Shown: positions 50,542 to 58,721 of the stretch, piece after piece
Layout: each line of letters begins with the position of its first letter
Numbering within the stretch: position 1 is the first letter of the stretch
Assembly: GCA_021325145.1 (NCBI GenBank)
Contig: JAJPHR010000073.1
Span: forward strand, 1 to 58,721
DNA length: 58,721 nucleotides
Origin: Verrucomicrobiota bacterium
Lineage (GTDB): Bacteria > Verrucomicrobiota > Verrucomicrobiia > Limisphaerales > Pedosphaeraceae
Reading direction: 5' to 3'
Notes under the pieces: model-generated
Seen by the model: only the letters and a program-made list of their open reading frames with translations
What the model was told of the DNA's origin: nothing
Databases searched by the model: none
Made by a program: the position numbers and the translations under genes

Positions 50542-53500
50542 ATGGATTATTTTCGAAGATCAAGGAGACACTGGTCCTCCTCTGTGTTCAAGGTGCTTCC
50601 GGCGTTGCTGGCATGCCTCGGAGAAATACTATTTAGCGCTGCATCAAGCGCGCAGAACACTCCCGGCCCATTGGCCGCGCCCGCGGCAACTCAACGCCAC
50701 AAAGTCCAGGTGAGCGATCCTTCCGTGGGGCAGGAAATCGTGGCCAAAGGAGGACGGTTGCTGGCCGATTATGGTAGTTTCCAGTTGTACGAAACCGCGG
50801 AGGCGATGGCGAATCCCCGCGTCGAGCCACGCGACGAGTATGACATTATCACGTTGAACGCCGGCCATTTGAATACGCGCAAAGCCGGAATCCAGGCGTT
50901 GAGAAAAACGGTGGGCGGCTTTTCGGGCAAGCGCATGCACCTGGTGCAGTTTGTCGGGCCCGTGCAACCGGGCTGGCGCAAGGAGTTGGAGAATGCGGGA
51001 GCGAGGATTGTTGCTTATATTCCGCAGAATACGTACCTGGTGTATGGCGATGCTCAAAGCATCGGGCAGATTCAGAAACTGGCCGCCACCGCACCGCATA
51101 TTCAGTGGGAGGGCGCTTACCTCGATGCCTACAAGATCCATCCGCTGGCCCGCGCCACGGATGCGAAGGGCCGGCCTCGAAAGATCGGCACGGATATGTT
51201 CTCTGTGCAACTGGCTGCCGACGCCGCAGCCAATGAGAAGACGTTGCAATTGCTGGACCGCCTTAAGTTGGAACCGTTACGGCGACAGGCCACGGTGCTT
51301 CAGTATGTGAACGTGGTGGCAAAACTTGCGCCCGAAAGCATCACAATGATTGCGGGACAGCCCGAGGTGGTTTCGATTCAGCCGTATTTTCCGCGGGTTA
51401 AATGGGATGAGCGACAGGACCAGATTATTGCCGGCAACCTGAGCAGCAATACGCCCGCGGGCCCGGGTTATCTAAGCTGGCTGGCGGGCAAAGGCTTCAA
51501 CCCGGCTCAATTCACTAATTTCGCAGTGGATATAACCGATAGCGGCGTTGACAACGGAACGACCTCGCCGAATCACTTCGGGTTCTACGTGAATGGCCAG
51601 ACCACCAACGCCAGCCGGGTGATTTATAATCGGCTGGAAGGATCGCCCAACGGCGGCAGCACGCTCGCCGGTTGCGACGGCCACGGCACCCTTAATTCAC
51701 ATGTCATCGGCGGTTATGATGCTCTGGCCGGCTTTCCGTTCGCCGATGCGGGCGGCTTTCATTATGGGTTGGGCGTATGTCCATTTGTTCAGATCGGGTC
51801 CTCGGTTATATTCGACCCCGATAACTTTACTTTTCCAGACTTCAACACGCTTCAGTCGGATGCCTATGCGAGCGGCGCGCGCATCAGCAACAACAGTTGG
51901 GGAGCCGGTGGTTCGTCGGGCGCTTATGACACGGAATCCCAGAATTACGATGCCCTGGTTCGCGACGCCCAGCCGTTGAATGACGGGAACCAGGAAATGG
52001 TGATCGTGTTCGCGGCGGGCAACGAAGGTCCCGGCCCGCAAACGGTCAGTTCCCCCGGAACGGGGAAAAATTTAATCACCGTCGGCGCATCGGACAACGT
52101 GCAGGCGTTCGGTGGCAGCGACCGCGGCGGCATTGGCGACAACGAGGCCTCCAGCGCGAATGAGATTGCGTCGTTTTCCAGCCGTGGTCCCTGCGCCGAC
52201 GGCCGGCGCAAGCCCGACATTGTCGCGCCGGGAACCCACGTGAGCGGTGGAGTGATCCAGGCGGCGAATCCGGGGACGAATGGAACCGCGGATGCCTGTT
52301 TCACCGGCGATGGCGTGGATGGCGGGCCGAACGGCAGCATTTTTTTCCCGGCTGGCCAGCAGTTTTACACGGCCTCTTCCGGCACCAGCCATTCGACGCC
52401 GTGCGTTGTCGGCGGTTGCGCTTTGTTGCGCCAGTATTTCATCAATCTTTCTTCGAACCCGCCCAGCCCGGCGATGACCAAGGCTTACCTGGTGAATTCC
52501 GCCCGTTACCTGAACGGCGCGTCCGCCGATGACACGCTTTGGTCCGGGCAGCAGGGCATGGGCGAGATGAACCTCGGCACGGCGTTTGATGGAACCCCCC
52601 GCATCCTGCGTGATCAACTTCCCACCGACCTGTTCACGGCCAGCGGCCAGACCCGCACTTTTACCGGGGCGATCGCCAATACCAACAAGCCGCTTCGGGT
52701 AACGATCGTCTGGACCGATGCGCCCGGCAGCACAACCGGCAATGCGTGGAACAACGACCTGGACCTGACCGTGAGCGCAGGCGGCAACACGTACAAAGGG
52801 AACGTATTCAGCGGCGCCTTCTCAACCAGCGGCGGCGTCGCGGACACGCAGAACAACGTCGAGAGTGTTTTTCTTCCGGCGGGGATTTCCGGCGGGATCG
52901 TGGCCAAGGTAACGGCCAGCAGCATCAATTCGATCGGCGTTCCCAACAGCAACAACGTTCCGCAGCAGGATTTTGCCCTGGTCGTGTATAACGCTTCGAC
53001 GGCGGCCCTGCCGGTAATCTCCCAGGCCGGTTCCAGTTTGTTGGCGGAGAATTGTTTCCCGACCAACGGAGCGATTGATCCCGGTGAAACCGTTACCGTA
53101 AGTTTCGCCCTTCAGAATCTCGGCACGCAAGACGCCTCGAACCTCGTGGCGACACTCCAGCCGAACACCGCCGTGCTTTCGCCGTCCGGACCGCAAACGT
53201 ATGGCATGCTGGCGGCGGGAGGAGCCGTGGTCAGCCGGTCGTTCACGTTTACGGCCGCGGGTGTTTGTGGCGGGACCATCACGGCCACACTGGCGCTTCA
53301 AAATGGCTCGAACAGCCTCGGAACCATTCCATTCAGCTTCCAACTTGGCCTGAGCGTTCCCATCACGCCGCTCGCGGAGAATTTCGACGGAGTGACGGCC
53401 CCGGCGCTGCCGACGGGTTGGACCAGTTCCGCTTCCGGCGCCGGTTCAGGATGGATGACCTCCGCCAGCGCCGCTGATACCGCGCCCAACGCGGCCATGG

Positions 53501-54180
53501 TGATGGACGTGGACGCCATCGGCGTGAGCGAACTGACCACGCCGGCCATTCCCATCATTTCATCCTCCGCTCAACTGACATTCAGGAACAATTACGACCT
53601 GGAAGCCGATCCGCCCGGAGATCCAAGTCCCGTGGTTGCCTTTGACGGCGGCGTGTTGGAGATCCAGATCGGCGGCGGCGCGTTCACCGATATTGAGGCC
53701 GCGGGCGGCAGTTTCGTTTCCGGAGGCTACACGACCACCATTGATCCCGGTGACGATAACCCGCTGGATGGGCGGTCGGTTTGGAGCGGGAGCTCGGGCG
53801 GCTTCATCACCACGGTCGTCAACCTGCCTGCCGCCGCGGCGGGCCAAAACATTCGTCTCAAATGGCGCTGTGCCACCGATACCGCCAACGGCTTCGGCGG
53901 CTCGGCCTGGTTTATCGACACCGTTTCCGTTCTGGACAGCAATTTCGTTTGTTGCCAATCCGTGGTCGCGCCGACCATTTTGAATCCGCGGGTTGTCGGC
54001 ACAAATATCATCTTCTCCTTCCAAACCGTGAACGGGCAGGGTTACACCGTGCAGAGCAAGAGCGCCTTGAGTAGTTCCGGCTGGACGCCAGTGCATTCCC
54101 TGAGCGGTGACGGTTCAATCAAGTCGGTCACGAATGCCTTGAGCGGGCCGCAGCACTTTTACCGCATCTCATCTCCGTAG
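50542..54180 (+). CDS. Large secreted S8 (subtilisin-family) peptidase
   Basis: A 1212-residue exported serine protease. Signal about 1-37, then a long prodomain-like region to about 290. The catalytic triad is visible: Asp333 in VDITDSGVD, His381 in CDGHGT, Ser616 in SSGTSHSTP, with oxyanion Asn494 in AAGNEGPG. After the protease come beta-sandwich domains: one near 690-830 (IVWTDAPGS, NDLDLTV), a stretch near 945-1090 like MAM/CUB-type domains, and a C-terminal module (YTVQSKSALSSSGWTPV to QHFYRI) common in verrucomicrobial secreted proteins. It probably digests extracellular protein. Confidence 0.92.
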   Translation: MDYFRRSRRHWSSSVFKVLPALLACLGEILFSAASSAQNTPGPLAAPAATQRHKVQVSDPSVGQEIVAKGGRLLADYGSFQLYETAEAMANPRVEPRDEYDIITLNAGHLNTRKAGIQALRKTVGGFSGKRMHLVQFVGPVQPGWRKELENAGARIVAYIPQNTYLVYGDAQSIGQIQKLAATAPHIQWEGAYLDAYKIHPLARATDAKGRPRKIGTDMFSVQLAADAAANEKTLQLLDRLKLEPLRRQATVLQYVNVVAKLAPESITMIAGQPEVVSIQPYFPRVKWDERQDQIIAGNLSSNTPAGPGYLSWLAGKGFNPAQFTNFAVDITDSGVDNGTTSPNHFGFYVNGQTTNASRVIYNRLEGSPNGGSTLAGCDGHGTLNSHVIGGYDALAGFPFADAGGFHYGLGVCPFVQIGSSVIFDPDNFTFPDFNTLQSDAYASGARISNNSWGAGGSSGAYDTESQNYDALVRDAQPLNDGNQEMVIVFAAGNEGPGPQTVSSPGTGKNLITVGASDNVQAFGGSDRGGIGDNEASSANEIASFSSRGPCADGRRKPDIVAPGTHVSGGVIQAANPGTNGTADACFTGDGVDGGPNGSIFFPAGQQFYTASSGTSHSTPCVVGGCALLRQYFINLSSNPPSPAMTKAYLVNSARYLNGASADDTLWSGQQGMGEMNLGTAFDGTPRILRDQLPTDLFTASGQTRTFTGAIANTNKPLRVTIVWTDAPGSTTGNAWNNDLDLTVSAGGNTYKGNVFSGAFSTSGGVADTQNNVESVFLPAGISGGIVAKVTASSINSIGVPNSNNVPQQDFALVVYNASTAALPVISQAGSSLLAENCFPTNGAIDPGETVTVSFALQNLGTQDASNLVATLQPNTAVLSPSGPQTYGMLAAGGAVVSRSFTFTAAGVCGGTITATLALQNGSNSLGTIPFSFQLGLSVPITPLAENFDGVTAPALPTGWTSSASGAGSGWMTSASAADTAPNAAMVMDVDAIGVSELTTPAIPIISSSAQLTFRNNYDLEADPPGDPSPVVAFDGGVLEIQIGGGAFTDIEAAGGSFVSGGYTTTIDPGDDNPLDGRSVWSGSSGGFITTVVNLPAAAAGQNIRLKWRCATDTANGFGGSAWFIDTVSVLDSNFVCCQSVVAPTILNPRVVGTNIIFSFQTVNGQGYTVQSKSALSSSGWTPVHSLSGDGSIKSVTNALSGPQHFYRISSP

Positions 54181-54183
54181 CAT

Positions 54184-54900
54184 TCAATGAAATCCCAGAA
54201 CGGGCATTGTGGAGCCCTGGCACGGCGCTCCAGCATGATAGCGCATTTTGGCTTGGTGAGCCGAAACCGTTATTTCGGTGTAGCTTACGCTTGCAGCGTC
54301 GGAGCGGTGCATGCAGATCGAAAACGGACCCGGCTCAGGCGAATGAGACCGATGCAGCCGGCGCAGCCAGGCAACGCTGCTGGCTGAGCGCTGTAGCTGC
54401 GCCTTCCGAAAAGTCGCGCTGCGTACGCGTTGCGCTTCGGGCTCGTCAAAGCCGGAAGAAATCCATTGCTGCGCCTGCCAGGGATGCTTTTTACGAACAA
54501 GACTTTTCAAATCCCAGCGCCATTCAAAAATCGTGTTGCTCTCCGGAAAGACGCCAATGAGCCGGAAGGGATTGATCTGACTGAGCGGCAGGTTTGCCAA
54601 CATAATGGCGACAGAACCGGGCTCGCTGTCGGCAATTGCGGATGAAATGACTTCTCCGCGGCTGACAGCTTCATCACCGACCCGCGCCTTGATGGAATAC
54701 CAATTGATCAAAGCCAGGCACACGCGTTTTTCATTCACGGCAATCCAGGTTCCGCCACCCGGTTCGGCGGGGCAGATCACAACGGTATTACCGCATTTTC
54801 TCCGTGCCGGCGGCCGGGCGATTTGACGCGTCAGTTTTTCGTCGCGATTCATCCCCAGGGAGTAGCCGCCACGTCGTGGAATGAAAGTGACCGTGCACAT
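54184..54900 (-). CDS. NRDE/TANGO2-family protein
   Basis: A 238-residue protein with the family N-terminus MCTVTFIPRRGGYSLGMNRDE (Asn-Arg-Asp-Glu motif), then GGGTWIAVNE. The initial Cys after Met is the conserved nucleophile-like residue of an N-terminal-hydrolase fold. Eukaryotic and bacterial relatives have been linked to haem trafficking. The gene begins 12 bp after the end of the DedA/ATP-grasp fusion and is probably the last of that transcription unit. It is convergent with the subtilase. Confidence 0.88.
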   Translation of the reverse strand: MCTVTFIPRRGGYSLGMNRDEKLTRQIARPPARRKCGNTVVICPAEPGGGTWIAVNEKRVCLALINWYSIKARVGDEAVSRGEVISSAIADSEPGSVAIMLANLPLSQINPFRLIGVFPESNTIFEWRWDLKSLVRKKHPWQAQQWISSGFDEPEAQRVRSATFRKAQLQRSASSVAWLRRLHRSHSPEPGPFSICMHRSDAASVSYTEITVSAHQAKMRYHAGAPCQGSTMPVLGFH

Positions 54901-54912
54901 AATCAGAGCAGC

Positions 54913-56565
54913 TCAATCCGCGGCGGGGTAAGTTGCGGCGAGCCGGGCATAACCGCGCCATTTTTGCCAAAGGAGCAGAAGTTTGGTCGGCGCGCAGCCG
55001 CGCGCGCGATTCGCCGCGCCGATGGCGAACACCAAATCCCACTGCCTGAACAGCGTCCGGTACGCAGCGAGGAGCGAGTTGCGCGCGTCATAAATGCTCG
55101 TCGCTTCCGAGGCCGCGCCGTTCAACTCGATAATCTGGAAGTTCTTTCCGTCGCGCAAATCGGCATCGCTCGAATAGCGAATGTCATAGCGGCCAATATT
55201 GAAGCCGGGCAGCGTTTGGGAAATGGCATCGATCCGCGCGGCGAGCGCCGGAGCGCAGAGATGCATCCCGTCGCGGAAAATACAGCCTTGGGCGTGGTTT
55301 CCCGCTTCGACCAGCTTAAGCGTTTCACCGGCGGGAAGTATTTCGTCCTGCCGCCCATTAAAACGGCTGAGATATTTGCCGGCCATGAAACGGGCGCGCG
55401 GGTCGCGCCAAATCAGATCTGCCACGGTGGACTTTCCATCTCCGGCAACGGCCGGAAATATTTTTTCCGTGACGGCGAAAATGTGCCCGCGGGATTCGTG
55501 GGGGAAACGATAATAAAAAATGCCGGCTTCGCGCGGGCCTTCGGCAAAACGCTGCACCAGGAGCGGCGCGCGGGTTTGTTTCAAATAGGCGAGGGCCTGC
55601 TCTTCGCTGTGAATCAACTTGATGCCCGCGCCGCGCTGGCCAACATCCGGCTTTAAGATGAACGGATAAGCCAGGCGGCGGCGCTCGCAGATTTCGCGAA
55701 GTGACGCGAGCCTTTCGTCGAGTGTGTTACCAGCAAGCAATTCCGCTTCGGCGGTGAAATCCGGCTGGCTGGCCATCAGTTGGCGTAACGTGGCCATTTT
55801 GGATTCGCCCACCATGCCACCGGAGAAAATGCCAGGATTGGCGGCTGTCGGCAGCGTGAGCCCGCGGTATTTCACCGCCAGCCACAGGTAATAAATTGCG
55901 ACTGGCGGATAAAACACCCAAGCCGGCCAGAATTCCCAATGCCGCCAGCGTCCCAGTTTTGCCGCCCACCGTTGATCGATGCTTTTGCGGCGAAGCCAGC
56001 TAAATAATTGCCATCCGCCCCAAGCTGCGACTGCGACGCAAAGAACGATCCACGCGTCCTGTTTGAACCTGCCCAGCCACTCCAGAACCCTCGCTCCAAT
56101 CACCCGCACGGTAAGCAAAATTGTCAGCGTCCAGGCCAGCGCGGCAAGGCCGGTCACCAGCAGAAAGCCCGGCAACGGCACTCGAAGAAAACCGGCTGCA
56201 AGATAAGTCGGCAGGCGCGCGCCTGGAACCAAACGACTGAAGATCAGGATGGGCGTGCCTCGATTTACGAACCACTTCTCGCTGGTGGCCACCCTGGAGC
56301 CGAAGCGACGGAAGGAGGATTTTTCAAACCAGCTTCGCCCGCCGAATCGGGCCAGGGCGTACAAGCCGGCGTCACCGAGCCAGATGCCAAGAAAGCACGC
56401 TCCAAAAGCGGTCGTCCAACCGACTGCGCCCGTGGCGAGGAGCAACCCGGCCCCGACCGTCGCCACATCTTCCAGAACGAAGGTGGCGAAGAAAAATCCC
56501 GCCGCCTGCCACAGCGGCATCCATTCGGCGATGTTTTGGACCGGCCAGGGTAGGACTTGTTCCAT
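54913..56565 (-). CDS. DedA/VTT membrane domain fused to an ATP-grasp ligase
   Basis: A 550-residue fusion. Residues 15-190 are a DedA/VTT-type membrane domain (FATFVLEDVATVGAGLLLA, then SRLVPGARLPTYLAAGFL with the RxxPGxR motif), the fold of lipid scramblases and undecaprenyl-phosphate recyclers. Residues 245-520 are an ATP-grasp domain: FILKPDVGQRGAGIKL (Lys305), LLVQRFAEGP, IGRYDIRY, FQIIELNGAASEA (Glu480, Asn482). A joint role, such as ligating an amino acid to a lipid-linked substrate at the membrane, is only inference. Both domains look intact. Confidence 0.85.
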   Translation of the reverse strand: MEQVLPWPVQNIAEWMPLWQAAGFFFATFVLEDVATVGAGLLLATGAVGWTTAFGACFLGIWLGDAGLYALARFGGRSWFEKSSFRRFGSRVATSEKWFVNRGTPILIFSRLVPGARLPTYLAAGFLRVPLPGFLLVTGLAALAWTLTILLTVRVIGARVLEWLGRFKQDAWIVLCVAVAAWGGWQLFSWLRRKSIDQRWAAKLGRWRHWEFWPAWVFYPPVAIYYLWLAVKYRGLTLPTAANPGIFSGGMVGESKMATLRQLMASQPDFTAEAELLAGNTLDERLASLREICERRRLAYPFILKPDVGQRGAGIKLIHSEEQALAYLKQTRAPLLVQRFAEGPREAGIFYYRFPHESRGHIFAVTEKIFPAVAGDGKSTVADLIWRDPRARFMAGKYLSRFNGRQDEILPAGETLKLVEAGNHAQGCIFRDGMHLCAPALAARIDAISQTLPGFNIGRYDIRYSSDADLRDGKNFQIIELNGAASEATSIYDARNSLLAAYRTLFRQWDLVFAIGAANRARGCAPTKLLLLWQKWRGYARLAATYPAAD

Positions 56566-56589
56566 GATGTCTGCGCTAGTGGATGGTGA

Positions 56590-57135
56590 TCAGGCCGCTT
56601 TTTGCATTTCGGCCCGGTGTTTGAGGGTGGACGGCGCGACGCCGAAGCCGGACGGCATTTGAATTCCCATCAGCCCGCCCATGATGCCGATGAGCGCATA
56701 GTGATGCACCGCGTGGGCGACCGAATACATCAACTCGCGTCCAACCGAGGATGTCGAAACTTGTGAGCCGGAGTTGGCATAGCTGGTTTTGCAAGTAACG
56801 CTCAACGGGCGCGTCAGAACAACCGGGTTGAGTTGCTCGAAGCCTTCGCGCAATTGGCGCGTGGCGTTCAGGGCGGCGAAACGGTCGCTCTCGACCGGCG
56901 TCCCGCGTTCGCGATGATCATAATCGAGGTCACCGCCCATCGCCGCGTCCAACAGACTGCGGAAGTGGTCGAGACAATGGCGATAGTGGCCGCCGATGGA
57001 CGCGTTGAAAGCGACGGGAAGTCTGCGCGCATAAGTTGTGTCGTCGATTTCAGCCAGGAGCGTTTCGCCCTGGTTGAGAGTGTCGATCACTGATTCAATC
57101 AGGACGCAATTATCGTTTGGACAAGTCAGGTTCAT
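56590..57135 (-). CDS. DinB-like four-helix protein
   Basis: A 181-residue helical protein. GGHYRHCLDHFRSLLDA (about 45-61) and SVAHAVHHYALIGIM (about 140-154) give the three-His metal pattern of DinB/YfiT-type bundles, which include bacillithiol and glutathione transferases. The ATG at 57135 is followed by MNLTCPNDNC; the frame extends far upstream but overlaps the YHS gene in another frame and is not coding there. Its stop is 24 bp before the DedA/ATP-grasp start. Confidence 0.7.
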   Translation of the reverse strand: MNLTCPNDNCVLIESVIDTLNQGETLLAEIDDTTYARRLPVAFNASIGGHYRHCLDHFRSLLDAAMGGDLDYDHRERGTPVESDRFAALNATRQLREGFEQLNPVVLTRPLSVTCKTSYANSGSQVSTSSVGRELMYSVAHAVHHYALIGIMGGLMGIQMPSGFGVAPSTLKHRAEMQKAA

Positions 57136-57217
57136 ACAGTTGCGATTGGTTCCGGTCCAGGCAAGCGCACCGGTAACGCATGGTGGGTTGGTCGAACAGA
57201 GCGGGATAACCTTACAA

Positions 57218-57673
57218 CTATTTGCTTCCCTTTTTCTCAACCAGCCCGGGCCAGTTCGCTTCGGCTTTCGTGAGGTTGCCTTTCGTGTCTTTATTGAAGT
57301 CGTTCCGCACGCCCCGGCTGTATTGAAGCAGAAGGCGGCCATCGACGATTTGAAACGCGTCCACGTCGATTTCCACCAACTTGTTGCGCGAAACGCCGTA
57401 GGCGCAGTAGCCGCCGAAGGAGGGTTCGTATTTCGCCGGGTCCCTGGCGAAAAGTTCCTTGTGTTCTTTTGAAGCAAAGAAATAAATTGCCCCGTCACGC
57501 TTCAACACGATCTCCGGCTTGCCCTTCACCGGTTTGTTGTCGGTGAAAAATGCCACCGGATCGTAGCCTTGAATGGCGACCCCGGTTTTGTCCAGGTTGA
57601 GCAGGGTTTTGGTTTGGGCCGGGGCGGGCAAGGCCAACCCGGCAACAAGAAATAGCAGCGATAATTTTTTCAT
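57218..57673 (-). CDS. Exported YHS-domain protein
   Basis: A 151-residue protein with signal MKKLSLLFLVAGLALPAPA, followed by a YHS domain: GVAIQGYDPVAFFTDNKPVKG, IYFFASKEHKELFARDPAKYEP and GGYCAYGV. YHS domains often bind metal and are found in copper or oxidoreductase proteins; periplasmic stand-alone forms have no firm role. The ATG at 57673 is fixed by the signal peptide. Confidence 0.88.
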   Translation of the reverse strand: MKKLSLLFLVAGLALPAPAQTKTLLNLDKTGVAIQGYDPVAFFTDNKPVKGKPEIVLKRDGAIYFFASKEHKELFARDPAKYEPSFGGYCAYGVSRNKLVEIDVDAFQIVDGRLLLQYSRGVRNDFNKDTKGNLTKAEANWPGLVEKKGSK

Positions 57674-57728
57674 ACGCCTGTTCGTCGGCGAAGAAGGGGA
57701 AACCTTACAGAGATTCGCGTGCGGCGCT

Positions 57729-58496
57729 CTAGGGTGAGGCAAGCCAGCCTCCGGCTGCTTGCAAGGGTTCCAGGCTCCCTGCCTTGTTTACCCATACGAC
57801 CACAGCGAGACGGGCCAGTGAGGAACTTTGCCGAGCATCCAAAACGAATTCGCCCGTCACCAGATTTTCGTGACGAACCAATGGTGCGTTCACCAGTTTC
57901 AGGGCCACGAAATCGTGGCTGAGTTGGCGGCCGCGATTCTCCCCGGCTTTCACGCTGGACTTCAAGCCGCTGCCCAGTAAGGCGGCGTGAACCTCGTATT
58001 GCATTTTGCTCAAGCTGGCCGGAGCAAAGCTCACCTGCCAGTGATTCGTATCGGAAGAAGTGGCCGTGAGGACGCCCACGACCGCCGCGCTGCCGGCCGG
58101 AACACCCTTGTGCCCCGTCCAATCGCGCCACTCGCTCCCATTCAGCACAAACTCCGGCGTATAAACCGAGTCGCTGCGCCACCGTTCCGCATAAACCCGC
58201 TGGCGGTCGGAGAATTGTTTGGCTCCCCAGGAGTCGCGCCAGCCGAGATAGTCCCAATAATCAACATGGAAGGCCACTGGCACAAAGTCCTCCCACAGGC
58301 CGGGCGATTCCTTCAGGTGGCTCAACCAAGCCTCGGCGGGCGGACAACTGCTGCATCCTTCCGAAGTGTAAAGTTCGAGCAGCGCCGTTTGTTTTTCCGT
58401 GCTCTGCACGGTGAGCAGATTGGTTTGGGCGTTCATGGTCGCGGTGAAAGCGCCGAGGAGCGAAAGAATCAGTGGATTGATGAAAGTGGGTCGCAT
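57729..58496 (-). CDS. Exported DUF1223 thioredoxin-like protein
   Basis: A 255-residue exported protein. The signal ends near MNAQ, then LLELYTSEGCSSCPPAEAWL carries a CSSC redox motif (Cys48, Cys51), followed by HVDYWDYLGWRD and VYTPEFVLNG, as in DUF1223 (thioredoxin-like). It is probably a periplasmic thiol protein. ATG 58496 is used; a TTG at 58511 would add five residues. It is first of a five-gene same-strand run (DUF1223, YHS, DinB-like, DedA/ATP-grasp, NRDE). Confidence 0.88.
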   Translation of the reverse strand: MRPTFINPLILSLLGAFTATMNAQTNLLTVQSTEKQTALLELYTSEGCSSCPPAEAWLSHLKESPGLWEDFVPVAFHVDYWDYLGWRDSWGAKQFSDRQRVYAERWRSDSVYTPEFVLNGSEWRDWTGHKGVPAGSAAVVGVLTATSSDTNHWQVSFAPASLSKMQYEVHAALLGSGLKSSVKAGENRGRQLSHDFVALKLVNAPLVRHENLVTGEFVLDARQSSSLARLAVVVWVNKAGSLEPLQAAGGWLASP

Positions 58497-58721
58497 CGCA
58501 ATTGGTTTCAAAACGAGCTGGCAACACTATAGTAGAAGTTAGTCGCAGCGTTGTGAAATTCCTTACAAAAATGAGGGCCTGCCGTAACTGGTAAAAGTAA
58601 ATTAACCCTCGTCTGGTCCAAACAACGCTCGCTTTTTGGCGTCTGAGCGGGTAACCTCTCTCGTGCTTGACAGCAAGTCTGCAAACCCAACCCAACTGAT
58701 TTCAGCGGAGGCGAAAGCGCC

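Overview
The window looks like a chromosomal segment of a GC-rich Verrucomicrobiota bacterium, probably a soil or groundwater member of the Pedosphaera/Limisphaerales group. This placement is inferred from gene content: a double DUF1080 (3-keto-glycoside hydrolase) protein coupled to a Tat-exported Gfo/Idh/MocA oxidoreductase, a haem-binding-domain/sugar-dehydrogenase fusion, a type-IV-pilin-like pseudopilin, large secreted proteins with a beta-sandwich C-terminus, and many short structured intergenic repeats. I saw no phage, insertion sequence, CRISPR array or rRNA operon.

Layout. 1-9.5 kb holds metabolism and housekeeping: a membrane protein, deoC, a Ser/Thr kinase, a universal stress protein, a HAD phosphatase, a TPR protein, small proteins, a Nudix hydrolase with a coupled 65-aa protein, tandem cyclophilins, small membrane proteins and a c-type cytochrome. 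9.7-17.3 kb holds a host-attachment-like protein, the DUF1080/oxidoreductase pair, an FkbM methyltransferase, the cytochrome-sugar dehydrogenase fusion overlapping a metallo-beta-lactamase-fold hydrolase, and a GYF_2 protein. 17.4-21.3 kb holds a TetR-type regulator with a TolC-like outer-membrane protein, then an acyltransferase.

21.3-27.4 kb is the most notable region, a minus-strand signalling locus. In transcription order it reads outer-membrane protein, YfiR-like periplasmic protein, CHASE8-like/HAMP hybrid histidine kinase with two receivers, a single receiver, and a protein with two histidine-phosphotransfer (DHp) domains but no ATPase domain, followed by a receiver and a class III nucleotide cyclase with adenylate-cyclase-type residues. 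I read it as a possible YfiR-gated phosphorelay ending in cAMP. That reading is inference from domain architecture.

27.7-40.2 kb is mixed: pseudopilin, a ferritin-like two-ExxH protein, a SUKH protein, tRNA-Val(UAC), a HEAT-repeat protein, a NarX/NarL-like two-component pair preceded by 10-bp periodic repeat arrays, lipoproteins, a DJ-1/PfpI protein and an SPFH protein. 40.2-50.4 kb holds a giant DUF2339 membrane protein and core genes: nusB, a PHP phosphoesterase, ftsY, ribD and riboflavin synthase. ribD carries an in-frame copy of a 58-bp repeat that also lies just upstream of it. 50.5-58.5 kb holds a 1212-aa subtilase and a same-strand run of DUF1223, YHS, DinB-like, DedA/ATP-grasp fusion and NRDE/TANGO2 genes.

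All calls come from reading the sequence and recalling family motifs. No database search was run. Start codons were chosen by motif, signal peptide or ribosome-binding-site arguments and are sometimes uncertain.
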